NCBI GenBank assembly: GCA_017648805.1
Contig: JAGCIC010000194.1
Coordinates: forward strand, 1 to 9,555
DNA length: 9,555 nucleotides
Direction: 5' to 3'
Source of the DNA: Clostridia bacterium
Lineage (GTDB): Bacteria > Bacillota_A > Clostridia > Christensenellales > Aristaeellaceae
Under the pieces are notes generated by a model. That model made no database searches. It had not been told where the DNA came from and saw only the letters and a list, made by a program, of their open reading frames with translations. This document shows positions 1 through 6,130 of the stretch, in pieces. A program made the translations under genes and the position numbers. Within the stretch, counting starts at the first letter, position 1; every line of letters starts with the position of its first letter.

Positions 1-2446
1 GCAGATACCGTGAAGTCTGCGTGGGGCTGAATTCCCCGTTTTTATATGTCACGCGGGCGCCCTGCTCTCCGGTGTCTTCTCTGCGGCCCAGGGCATGGGC
101 GTCCGTGAAGCTGCCGCCTTCGTAATTCTTGGGCGTGTACCACAGCCAGCGGTACATTGCGCCCTCTTCGTAGTAGGCGTAATTGCCCTCAGTCCAGTGT
201 TCCCCGTCGTTGGACAGCTCCACGGTAAAGGTGGAAGCGCTTATGCCGCCGAAATAGGTGAAGCGGTATGTCTTCACATCGCCCAGATCTATCGTCACCT
301 GCTCCATATATTTCCGGCTCACGTAGGCGCTTTGGGGAGAAGACACGGTGCCCAGGTTTATGAACGCGAGCAGCGAGTACGCGAGCGTCACTCCCACCAT
401 TATCAGGCAGTCGATCTTCGTCAGCCTGAGCAGTCTCCCGGTGGGCTTCAGGGCGTAACGCTTAAGGACGCTCTCCCCTTCGGGTTCCAGCGTCTTCACA
501 TGCTTAAGTATAATTATGTCGAACGCAGCGTAAGCGGCAAACAGCGCGCCTATGACGTTCGCAGCGCCCAGCAGCGCGTTTATCAGATGCTCCGATGACA
601 CCAGGTGCCCGTACGCCTCAAAGCCCGGGGTGGTGCCCCACTGCAGCACCAGTATGATATTCAGCATCTGGGTGCACGAGACCAGCATGAAGCTCCACAG
701 CACCCGCCTGTCTCGGGAATATATGTATCCAATCAAAAGCAGGGGCAGCGCGCAGAACAGGTACCTTTCGTGCATCATGGGCGCGAAGGCGTATATCAGG
801 CACATGAGCACTGCGCCCACCAGGGGCAGGTGTTTTTTGTCCCTGCCGGCAAACGCCAGCGCCGCGGCGTACAGGTAAGATGCCGCCAGCATCGCCCAGC
901 TGAAAGTCTTCCAGCCTCCGCTCTCCTCCAGCCGCACCCAGTTGAAGTCCAGCGCCTGATACAGGTTGCAGGCGTTAACGGTAAGATACTTGTAGCCTTC
1001 CGTCGCACCCATCAGCTGCTTGAACAGCCAGGTGACGGGGGTGAGCAGGGTGAACGCCTCTCCCGTGAATCCCGCGGCGTAAAACGCGAATGGCAGGCTC
1101 CCGAAGTACATCAAGGCCAGCGCGGCGCCAAGGCCTATTCCCGCACGGACGAGCGCCTTTCTGTCTTTGAGCCCCGGCAGCAGGAATATAAGGCCCACCG
1201 GACCGAACAGCAGCGCCTGGGGCTTGGTCATCGCTGCCAGAACGAACACGGGCAGCGCCAGGTACCACCTGTCACTCACGGCAAAGTACACCGTAAGGCA
1301 GATGAGCAGCGCCAGCAGGCTGTCCGCCTGCCCCCAGGCCGCGCTGTCCGCCAGATACGCGGGGTTGAACAGTATTGCGGCGGCAAGCAACAGTCCCCTG
1401 CCCCAGCCGCGCTTTTTCGAGAACAGACGGTATATGAGCCATGCGGTAAGCAGATCCGCAAGTACGGGGAACAGCTTGATGAGCAGTATATGTTCCGCGC
1501 TCTGGTACCCGAAACCGAGCAGACGCCTTAACGCGCTCACCAGTCCCAGCAGCGCCATGTACACGGGCGGATAGTCGCAAAAACCGTCTGTGGCGTAGAA
1601 CTTTACGCCCTTTTCGTAGAACTGTTCGCCCCAGTAGGCGAAGCAGTTGATGTCGGTGGAATAGCCCCTTACGGTCCAGGCGTAGTAGCCCCTTACCGCC
1701 AGGCCCAACAGCGCCAGACAAGCGAACCACATATAGCCCTGCGCTTTGCCAAGGCCTTTTCCGTCCGCGGGACGCCGCTTTACCGAGTTGTACAGGCAGA
1801 TCATTGCGATCCCGCACAGGCAGGCATACAGCGTCCATTTTTCGGTCTGCCTTTCGGGCAGTTCCTCCGCACCGGCATCCGCCTCTGTGTAGGAAGCGGG
1901 CTCGAAGGTGGCGAAGCTGTCGCCCGCGCTCCCGCTTTCGCTTTCGGTAACGCTGATGTTCTTGAACCAGGCTTCACCCGCGCAGTCTCCGCCGTAGCCG
2001 CCCAGCCTGAGAGCCAGGGAGATCTCGTACTGGTCTTTTCCGGTCCTGCCGCTCAAGCGCACTTCCCGCCACTCGTCTTCCGTGTCGTACACTGACACGG
2101 AGCCGGCATTCGAATTGAGTATGGAAATGTTGGCGCCCCTGCCGGTACCGTCCGTAGCCGCCTTCACAAGGCAGCTGATCTGGTACACGGTGTCCGGCTC
2201 CACGGGAATATCCTGCACCCAGCGGGCGTCGTTCGACTCGAAGGAAAAGATGTGCAGCACATTTTCCCCGCCGTCATCCAGCGTCTCGAATATGCTTGAA
2301 GAACCTTTCCAGGCATCGGTGTACCAGCACTCGGGCACGTCTTCCCCGTCTTCAAGCTCAAACCCGGGGTTGGCCGCCAGGTTCTCCGCCCCGGCAGAAA
2401 AGCACGCCAGAAGCAAGCATACCAACAAAAGCAGCAGTTTCTTCAT
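1..2446 (-). CDS. GT-C fold membrane glycosyltransferase with flanking jelly-roll-like domains (3' end off window)
   Basis: Predicted polytopic membrane glycosyltransferase, probably using a polyprenyl-phosphate sugar and acting on the outer face of the membrane. The frame is open from the ATG at 2446 to the left edge, 815 codons, with no stop. Residues 1-20 are a signal peptide (MKKLLLLLVCLLLACFSAGA). Residues 21 to about 175 start NLAANPGFE and read like a CBM4_9-type beta-sandwich. Membrane helices start near 204 and 239 and recur until about 698. Family-like motifs in the core are STDIN (D265) in the first periplasmic loop, YPP (292-294), AWGQAD (W371, D375) and HERY (559-562), as in the GT39/GT87/ArnT-like GT-C superfamily. 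After about residue 700 an extracytoplasmic segment (VTIDLG, then SNDGEHW) resembles an F5/8 type C (discoidin) domain and is cut by the window edge. It is last in the rplS-ylqF-rnhB-yraN run, 1 base after the yraN stop. The GT-C superfamily is fairly sure; donor, acceptor and exact family are unknown. Confidence 0.8.
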   Translation of the reverse strand, partial: MKKLLLLLVCLLLACFSAGAENLAANPGFELEDGEDVPECWYTDAWKGSSSIFETLDDGGENVLHIFSFESNDARWVQDIPVEPDTVYQISCLVKAATDGTGRGANISILNSNAGSVSVYDTEDEWREVRLSGRTGKDQYEISLALRLGGYGGDCAGEAWFKNISVTESESGSAGDSFATFEPASYTEADAGAEELPERQTEKWTLYACLCGIAMICLYNSVKRRPADGKGLGKAQGYMWFACLALLGLAVRGYYAWTVRGYSTDINCFAYWGEQFYEKGVKFYATDGFCDYPPVYMALLGLVSALRRLLGFGYQSAEHILLIKLFPVLADLLTAWLIYRLFSKKRGWGRGLLLAAAILFNPAYLADSAAWGQADSLLALLICLTVYFAVSDRWYLALPVFVLAAMTKPQALLFGPVGLIFLLPGLKDRKALVRAGIGLGAALALMYFGSLPFAFYAAGFTGEAFTLLTPVTWLFKQLMGATEGYKYLTVNACNLYQALDFNWVRLEESGGWKTFSWAMLAASYLYAAALAFAGRDKKHLPLVGAVLMCLIYAFAPMMHERYLFCALPLLLIGYIYSRDRRVLWSFMLVSCTQMLNIILVLQWGTTPGFEAYGHLVSSEHLINALLGAANVIGALFAAYAAFDIIILKHVKTLEPEGESVLKRYALKPTGRLLRLTKIDCLIMVGVTLAYSLLAFINLGTVSSPQSAYVSRKYMEQVTIDLGDVKTYRFTYFGGISASTFTVELSNDGEHWTEGNYAYYEEGAMYRWLWYTPKNYEGGSFTDAHALGRREDTGEQGARVTYKNGEFSPTQTSRYL

Positions 2447-2447
2447 C

Positions 2448-2807
2448 TCAGTATCCCATACCCGTCCCGTCGAAAGCATTTTTGAAATAGCTGATCCGGG
2501 TCCCGTTTATCGCGCACACGTCAAAGCGCACCCGGCTGTCCATCAGGCCGTATCTCTGCATATAGCCCACCGCCGTGCGCACTATGCTGGCCTGTTTTCT
2601 GCGGGTGACCGCCTCCTGGGCCAGCCCCCGCCTGTCATCCAGGCGGTACTTCACTTCTATGAACACGGTGGCGTCTCCGTCCCGGGCGATTATGTCGATC
2701 TCCTCATGGCCGAAGTGCCAGTTGCGCACAAGCACCTCCATGCCCATATCCTCTATGTAAGCGCAGGCCATGTCCTCGCCCGCATTGCCTGTTTGACGGT
2801 TATTCAT
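2448..2807 (-). CDS. UPF0102 / YraN family protein (predicted nuclease fold)
   Basis: A 119-residue protein of the UPF0102 (YraN) family, usual length about 115-130. It has a restriction-endonuclease-like fold; its cellular role is not settled, though proximity to rnhB suggests nucleic acid metabolism. The N-terminal family pattern is present (TGNAGEDMACAYIEDMG at 6-22, RNW at 28-30). The PD-(D/E)XK-like core is HEEID (34-38), IIARDGD, then FIEVKYR (49-55) with E51 and K53. The usual GEID is EEID here, so the glycine is replaced but the acidic residues remain. Its ATG overlaps the rnhB stop in an ATGA arrangement (2804-2807), so translation is probably coupled to rnhB. Its own stop is 1 base before the glycosyltransferase ATG. 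Family assignment is secure; function is open. Confidence 0.9.
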   Translation of the reverse strand: MNNRQTGNAGEDMACAYIEDMGMEVLVRNWHFGHEEIDIIARDGDATVFIEVKYRLDDRRGLAQEAVTRRKQASIVRTAVGYMQRYGLMDSRVRFDVCAINGTRISYFKNAFDGTGMGY

Positions 2808-3445
2808 CCTTCGCTGTTCCCGGTGAAATGCCCTATGAAGCTCCTGCGGTGCAATTCGCAGGGACCCAGGCGCTTTATGGCGTCGATATGTTCCTTCGTG
2901 CCGTAGCCCTTGTTGCGCTTAAAGCCGAAGGCGGGATACGCTTCATCCATCTTTTCCATGTATCTGTCTCTTTCCACCTTGGCCACGATGGACGCGGCGG
3001 CGATCATGTAGCTTATCGCGTCCCCGTGGATGATGCTTTTGTGGGGGCAGGGCAGGGAAATACCGTCCACCGCGTCGATAAATATGATGTCGCCCTTAAA
3101 GTCCTTCGCCGCCTGTTCCATGGCGCGCTTGGTGGCGTTAAGTATGTTGACTTCGTCTATCTCTTCCGGCCACACCCACGCGGTCTTTGCGTACAGCGCC
3201 TTTTCGAGTATCAGGGGATACAGCTTTTCCCGTTTGGTTTCGGAAAGCTTCTTGGAGTCGTCTATCCCTTCTATCAGGTCATCCAGGGGCAGGCATACGC
3301 AGGCGACCGTCACCGGACCCGCCAGCGGCCCGCGGCCTACTTCGTCCATGCCCGCTATGAGCACGTTTGGCCCTTTTCCCGCCCGCACCATGTTTTCGGT
3401 CTGCGTCATGCGGGCCAGTTTTTCCTTCGCGCTCTCCCTCGGCAT
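2804..3445 (-). CDS. rnhB: Ribonuclease HII
   Basis: RNase HII, 213 residues, cleaves the RNA strand of RNA-DNA hybrids and nicks 5' of single ribonucleotides misincorporated in DNA. The signature AGMDEVGRGPLAGPV occupies residues 31-45, with metal-binding D34 and E35. The third acidic residue is D124 in FIDAVD and the fourth is D142 in HGDAISYMIAAAS, with the family spacing of 18 between them. The downstream SIVAKVERDRYM segment is also typical. The frame is open further upstream, but the ATG at 3445 overlaps the ylqF stop (TAATG) and gives a normal N-terminus for this family, so that start is preferred. It sits between ylqF and yraN, a common Firmicutes order, and ends with an ATGA overlap into yraN. 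No irregularity was seen. Confidence 0.96.
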   Translation of the reverse strand: MPRESAKEKLARMTQTENMVRAGKGPNVLIAGMDEVGRGPLAGPVTVACVCLPLDDLIEGIDDSKKLSETKREKLYPLILEKALYAKTAWVWPEEIDEVNILNATKRAMEQAAKDFKGDIIFIDAVDGISLPCPHKSIIHGDAISYMIAAASIVAKVERDRYMEKMDEAYPAFGFKRNKGYGTKEHIDAIKRLGPCELHRRSFIGHFTGNSEG

Positions 3446-4296
3446 TACAGGCTTATCCTTTCCAGCGTGATCTTGCCCAGTTTTCCGCCCCGGAATTCGT
3501 CCAGTGCCAGAGACGCGCACCTGAGCGTGTCGAACCTTCCCCCGGACAAAAGCAGTCCCCTGCCCCGGCAGCAGGCGTTGAGCAGTTCCTCGCCTTCCAG
3601 AGCTTCGTCCCCCGGATTAAGCTTGTAGCGCTCGATCACCGCTTCGGGCTTGATTATGAGCAGTTCCCTGAGCATTGACGCCGCCAGCGCCTCGGTATCC
3701 ATTATGTCGTCCTTTATGGATCCCAGATAGGCAAGCCGCCTTGCGCCCGCCTCGTCTGAAAGCTTGGGCCACAAAAGGCCCGGAGTGTCCAGCAGTTCCA
3801 GGAAGGGCGTGATCTTTATCCACTGGGTGGACCGGGTGACGCCCGGCCTGTCCTGGGCTTTTGCCACCGACTGGCCCTTGATGCGGTTGATGAATGTGGA
3901 CTTGCCCACGTTGGGTATGCCCACTATCATGGCCCTCAGCGTCTTGTTGACTCCCCTGGCCTTCATGCGCTCTATCTTGTCGGACAGCGCGCTCTCCACC
4001 TGTTTGATTATCAGCTGGGGCTTGTCGCCGATGGACTTGAAGCGCAGGGCCGTCACGCCTTTCTGCCTAAAGTACTCCAGCCAGGCTTTGGTGACCGCAT
4101 CGTCCGCCAGGTCGGCCTTATTTAACACCAGTATGTGCGCCTTCTGCCCGATCAGGCGGCCTAGGTCGGGATTCCTGGTGGCGTAAGGCGCCCTTGCGTC
4201 GATAAGCTCTATCACGCAGTCCGCCAGCTTTATCTGTTTTTCCAGCTCCCGCCGGGTCTTTGCCATGTGGCCCGGGTACCAGTTGATCTCACTCAT
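3445..4296 (-). CDS. ylqF: Ribosome biogenesis GTPase YlqF (RbgA)
   Basis: Circularly permuted GTPase, 283 residues, which in Bacillus subtilis (RbgA) drives late assembly of the 50S subunit. The N-terminus INWYPGHMAKTRRELEK is the family hallmark. G motifs appear in permuted order: G4 NKAD at 59-62, G1 GIPNVGKS at 126-133, a switch-like RPGVTRS at 150-156, and G3 DTPGLLWPK at 170-178, followed by a helical C-terminal domain. The start at 4296 is fixed by the conserved N-terminus, but no Shine-Dalgarno sequence lies at normal distance; GGAGG sits 18 bases upstream and instead faces a tiny overlapping frame (4293-4310). The stop overlaps the rnhB start by one base. Lying downstream of rplS makes functional sense, since both act on the 50S subunit. 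Confidence 0.97.
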   Translation of the reverse strand: MSEINWYPGHMAKTRRELEKQIKLADCVIELIDARAPYATRNPDLGRLIGQKAHILVLNKADLADDAVTKAWLEYFRQKGVTALRFKSIGDKPQLIIKQVESALSDKIERMKARGVNKTLRAMIVGIPNVGKSTFINRIKGQSVAKAQDRPGVTRSTQWIKITPFLELLDTPGLLWPKLSDEAGARRLAYLGSIKDDIMDTEALAASMLRELLIIKPEAVIERYKLNPGDEALEGEELLNACCRGRGLLLSGGRFDTLRCASLALDEFRGGKLGKITLERISL

Positions 4297-4310
4297 AATT
4301 CACAAAACAC
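4293..4310 (-). other. Possible 5-codon leader ORF overlapping the ylqF start
   Basis: A GTG at 4310 opens a frame of five codons (MFCEL) that ends in a TGA overlapping the ylqF ATG as ATGA. A GGAGG at 4315-4319 lies 4 bases before this GTG, whereas it lies 18 bases before the ylqF ATG. The arrangement fits translational coupling, with ribosomes loading on the mini-frame and reinitiating at ylqF. It could equally be chance with leaderless-like or weak initiation of ylqF. Only the sequence arrangement is seen; translation is inferred. Confidence 0.3.
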
Positions 4311-4341
4311 GCTGCCTCCGCAGCTATTTTCCGGAAATGAA

Positions 4342-4366
4342 ATTGGAGGGGTATGACCCCTCCAAT
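4342..4366 (-). terminator. Hairpin between rplS and ylqF (terminator-like)
   Basis: A perfect 10-bp inverted repeat, ATTGGAGGGG at 4342-4351 and CCCCTCCAAT at 4357-4366, with a 5-base loop. On the minus strand the stem is followed by TTTCATTTCC, a broken U tract. It lies 44 bases after the rplS stop. No separate promoter for ylqF is visible after it, so it may act as a partial terminator or processing stem that lowers ylqF-rnhB expression relative to rplS. Confidence 0.65.
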
Positions 4367-4410
4367 CTGTTCCAAGTCTGTCAGGGGTTGTTTTGCAGCC
4401 CCACTTGGGT

Positions 4411-4752
4411 TTAGGCTTCCTTAACCTTGGCAGCCTTGCCGCTGCGGTCACGCAGATAGTACAGCTTCGCGCGGCGCACTTTACCTCTGCGGGTAACGGT
4501 GATGGAATCCACGCGGGGGCTGTGCAGCGGGAAGGTACGCTCTACGCCCACGCCATAAGAGGTGCGGCGCACAGTGAAAGTCTCGCGGCAGGAGCCGTTG
4601 CGGCGGGCGATGACCACGCCTTCGTAAGCCTGCAGACGCTCTCTGGTGCCTTCAACGACTTTGACTTCCACCTTTACGGTGTCGCCGACGCGGAAAGCGG
4701 GAACGTTCTTTTTAAGCTGGGCTTCTTCGATGGAACGGATAATCTCATTCAT
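4411..4752 (-). CDS. rplS: 50S ribosomal protein L19
   Basis: Ribosomal protein bL19, 113 residues, which sits at the 30S-50S interface of the ribosome. The sequence carries the usual family blocks in order: [52 protein letters not shown], and [25 protein letters not shown]. Three starts are possible. The ATG at 4761 directly abuts the AGGAGG and cannot be served by it. The ATG at 4752 is 9 bases downstream of AGGAGG and begins [10 protein letters not shown] like other L19 proteins, so it is chosen. The first gene of the leftward cluster here, it has its own promoter at 4835-4843; the rimM-trmD genes usually found just upstream of rplS are absent from this side. Confidence 0.97.
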   Translation of the reverse strand: MNEIIRSIEEAQLKKNVPAFRVGDTVKVEVKVVEGTRERLQAYEGVVIARRNGSCRETFTVRRTSYGVGVERTFPLHSPRVDSITVTRRGKVRRAKLYYLRDRSGKAAKVKEA

Positions 4753-4834
4753 GGGGATCATCCTCCTTTCCTCACAAGGGCGTTCATTAACGGTAATTTG
4801 TCGCCAGCGGACCGCCCGAAATTTGACAGCGTAT

Positions 4835-4843
4835 ATTATAACA
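4835..4843 (-). promoter_or_regulatory. Extended -10 promoter for rplS
   Basis: On the minus strand the sequence reads TGTTATAAT, a consensus -10 (complement of 4835-4840) preceded by the TGn extension (4841-4843). No good -35 hexamer lies 16-18 bases upstream, as expected for an extended -10 promoter. Predicted transcription would start near 4828, giving a leader of about 75 bases before the rplS ATG at 4752. A TTGACA on the opposite strand at 4823-4828 has no matching -10 at proper distance. Confidence 0.6.
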
Positions 4844-5027
4844 TATCTTTCCCGCAAGAGTATTGAGTTGAGGTAAAATAATATGTTAAATTATGCCGAT
4901 TTCAGCCCATTTTTATTCGGCCCACGGGCCGCCTCTCTCCGGCATTGCAGAAACCGGACGCCCGCATTCAAGTTGCCCGGAAACATGTCCCCACGCTGCC
5001 TACTGAACGAATACAGGACTAAACCGC

Positions 5028-5053
5028 AAAGTATGGCAGGCAGTGCATACTTT
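5028..5053. repeat. Inverted repeat AAAGTATG / CATACTTT
   Basis: Eight-base arms at 5028-5035 and 5046-5053 match perfectly around a 10-base loop. There is no T tract after either arm, so it is unlikely to be a simple terminator. It lies 19 bases from the 17-bp dyad at 5073-5089. Confidence 0.45.
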
Positions 5054-5072
5054 ATGTACATTATTCATTATC

Positions 5073-5089
5073 CAATGTAGCCTACATTG
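5073..5089. promoter_or_regulatory. Perfect 17-bp dyad, operator-like
   Basis: CAATGTAG at 5073-5080 and CTACATTG at 5082-5089 are exact reverse complements around a single C. A perfect 8+1+8 dyad in A/T-rich DNA is the shape of a binding site for a dimeric regulator. The stem is too tight (1-base loop) for a stable RNA hairpin of its full length. No promoter or gene start adjacent to it could be identified, so its target is unknown. Confidence 0.4.
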
Positions 5090-5208
5090 CCAGATTACGC
5101 ATTTTTACCTCGATCAAATCTTATATGTGACGTACAGTAACACGGTTATTATGAGAAGAAGACGAATTGCATCGAACTCGTTCTATGCTTCCAGCTGCTT
5201 TTATCACT

Positions 5209-5985
5209 TTACGGCAGCATATCCTCCGTCACTTTGCCCAGCACCCTGCCGAAACAGCGCAGGGAACTGTTCTCGTCCGGCCTTATAATGCCGTACTCCC
5301 TGTTAAGCGGATACAGACCGTCTTTGTGATATTCCTTCATTATGCCTTCGCCGTCCAGCACGAACACGCCGATCTCGCCCTCGCTCAGATTGTCGGTGTG
5401 CTGCACAAGGGCGATGTCCCCGTCGAAATACTCCGGCTCCATGCTGCGTCCGGACACCTTTACCAGTTCGTCGCAGTCGTCCAGTATGGGGCTGTATATC
5501 AGCTTCACGGTCTCGCTCTCTCCCCCGTCGTCCAGATACAAGCCGTCGCCGGCGCACATGCTCAAGGGGTTCACGGGCAGGGAGACGAGCCGGACGCGCT
5601 TCCTCGCTTCGTTTATGTCTATCACCTTGCCGCCTTTCTGCGCGGCGAGCATAGTCTCTGCCAGGGAGAGCAGGTAGGAACACTCTTTTTCGGGCAGGTC
5701 GGCCATTATGTCCAGCAACTTTTTCTGAGATGCGGACAGGGATTCCCGCCCCGAGCGGATGCCCAGCAGCTCGTCCGCGGACACATTAAGCGCGCAGCAC
5801 AGCTTTCTTATATTGTCTATATCCGGACGGGTGCGCCCGTACTCCCAGGCGCTCACGCCACCCAGCGTGACGTCCAGCTTTTCCGCCAGCCTGGGACGGC
5901 TCATGGCCCTTTCCCGGCGCGCTTTTTCTATGCTCTCGTTCAGTTTCCAGCCCTTGACCAGCCTGTACGCACAGTATTTGTCCAT
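5209..5985 (-). CDS. XRE-family repressor with S24 (LexA/CI-like) autocleavage domain
   Basis: A 258-residue transcriptional repressor of the CI/HdiR kind. An XRE helix-turn-helix occupies about residues 18-75 (RPRLAEKLDVTLGGVSAWEYGR region, ending ADELLGI). A linker follows, then a peptidase S24 domain from about 130. The predicted cleavage bond is A145-G146 in SMCAGDG; the catalytic serine is S181 in VSGRSMEPEYFDGD and the lysine is K217 in EGIMKEYH. The 36-residue Ser-Lys spacing is close to that of E. coli LexA (37). By family knowledge such proteins self-cleave when stimulated by RecA filaments after DNA damage; that is inferred here. The frame is open upstream to 6045, but an ATG at 6013 would precede the predicted transcript start (about 6007), so ATG 5985, with an upstream GAGAGGG, is chosen. 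It diverges from the XRE-ImmA pair and probably represses one or both promoters between them. Confidence 0.88.
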   Translation of the reverse strand: MDKYCAYRLVKGWKLNESIEKARRERAMSRPRLAEKLDVTLGGVSAWEYGRTRPDIDNIRKLCCALNVSADELLGIRSGRESLSASQKKLLDIMADLPEKECSYLLSLAETMLAAQKGGKVIDINEARKRVRLVSLPVNPLSMCAGDGLYLDDGGESETVKLIYSPILDDCDELVKVSGRSMEPEYFDGDIALVQHTDNLSEGEIGVFVLDGEGIMKEYHKDGLYPLNREYGIIRPDENSSLRCFGRVLGKVTEDMLP

Positions 5986-6001
5986 ACGTCCCGCCCTCTC
6001 T
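5979..6001 (-). repeat. Left arm of an inverted leader element (AGAGAGGGC...TATGGACA)
   Basis: On the minus strand, AGAGAGGGC (complement of 5993-6001) is followed after 6 bases by TATGGACA (complement of 5979-5986), which contains the start codon of the XRE-S24 gene. The same two blocks occur on the plus strand at 6131-6149 with a 2-base spacer, at the start of the divergent XRE gene. The GAGG within the first block probably acts as the ribosome binding site. Confidence 0.5.
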
Positions 6002-6013
6002 TCGTTTGTGCAC

Positions 6014-6042
6014 ATTATATCATCTCTTATACGGTATGTAAA
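6014..6042 (-). promoter_or_regulatory. Sigma-A type promoter of the XRE-S24 gene
   Basis: On the minus strand TTTACA (complement of 6037-6042) and TATAAT (complement of 6014-6019) are separated by exactly 17 bases (6020-6036). One mismatch from the consensus -35 and a perfect -10. The predicted start near 6007 gives a leader of about 20 bases before the ATG at 5985. An ATAC-G-GTAT dyad (6029-6037) lies in the spacer and touches the -35. Confidence 0.85.
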
Positions 6043-6060
6043 CACGTTTCACACAAAATT

Positions 6061-6108
6061 AATACTATTTGTATCGAATTTCAGTATTGACAAATACTTA
6101 CTGTATCG
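6061..6108. repeat. Tandem operator-like repeats (AATACT-N4-GTATCG, twice)
   Basis: The 16-base units at 6061-6076 and 6093-6108 both read AATACT, four variable bases, GTATCG, and differ at three positions, all in the middle. Each contains the dyad ATAC-N5-GTAT (6062-6074 and 6094-6106). Their 32-base separation is about three helical turns, so bound proteins would lie on the same face. The second unit falls between the -35 and -10 of the rightward promoter, a position that would block it; the first lies between the two promoters. A further inverted repeat AGTATT-GACA-AATACT (6083-6098) covers the rightward -35. Binding by one of the three flanking regulators is inferred. Confidence 0.65.
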
Positions 6109-6115
6109 TTATAAT
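6087..6115 (+). promoter_or_regulatory. Perfect consensus sigma-A promoter of the XRE-immA arm
   Basis: TTGACA at 6087-6092 and TATAAT at 6110-6115 with exactly 17 bases between them, a complete match to the vegetative consensus. The transcript would start near 6122, about 20 bases before the ATG at 6143. Such a strong promoter, overlapped by dyads at the -35 and in the spacer, is typical of a tightly repressed switch. Confidence 0.92.
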
Positions 6116-6130
6116 GTGAGCGTACGGGAA

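Larger units (their letters stand above)
4858..5208. other. Gene-poor, A/T-richer intergenic stretch with dyads
   Basis: About 350 bases between the rplS promoter and the end of the XRE-S24 gene without a credible coding frame. The frames that exist (for example 4883-5080 plus) lack a ribosome binding site and resemble no protein family I know. Visible structure: CGGCCC-AC-GGGCCG at 4918-4931, an 8-bp inverted repeat at 5028-5053, and a perfect 17-bp dyad at 5073-5089. Composition is clearly more A/T-rich from about 5020 than in the flanking genes. No tRNA, SRP RNA, tmRNA or obvious intrinsic terminator for the XRE-S24 gene was found in it. Confidence 0.5.

Noticed and set aside
95..1531. Plus-strand open frames at 95-598, 552-878 and 605-1531
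   Set aside because: They are antisense to the glycosyltransferase gene, rich in Gln, Arg and His as expected for reverse-frame shadows of GC-rich DNA, and have no ribosome binding sites or recognisable domains.
4753..4828. Ribosomal protein leader (L19-type autoregulatory RNA) before rplS
   Set aside because: The roughly 75-base leader shows no convincing stem arrangement by eye; without a covariance search I cannot support it.
4393..4866. Plus-strand open frame opposite rplS
   Set aside because: Antisense shadow of the highly conserved L19 gene, with no independent coding signal.
5130..5180. tRNA-like TTCGA motif near 5170
   Set aside because: Only a short T-loop-like string is present; no matching acceptor stem or anticodon arm could be drawn.
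4883..5288. Small plus-strand open frames at 4883-5080 and 5043-5288
   Set aside because: No ribosome binding site, no resemblance to known families, and the second runs into the antisense of the XRE-S24 gene. Probably chance frames.
5986..6045. Longer version of the XRE-S24 protein starting at 6045 or 6013
   Set aside because: Both ATGs lie within or upstream of the promoter -10/-35 and before the predicted transcript start, and the extra residues are not like XRE N-termini.
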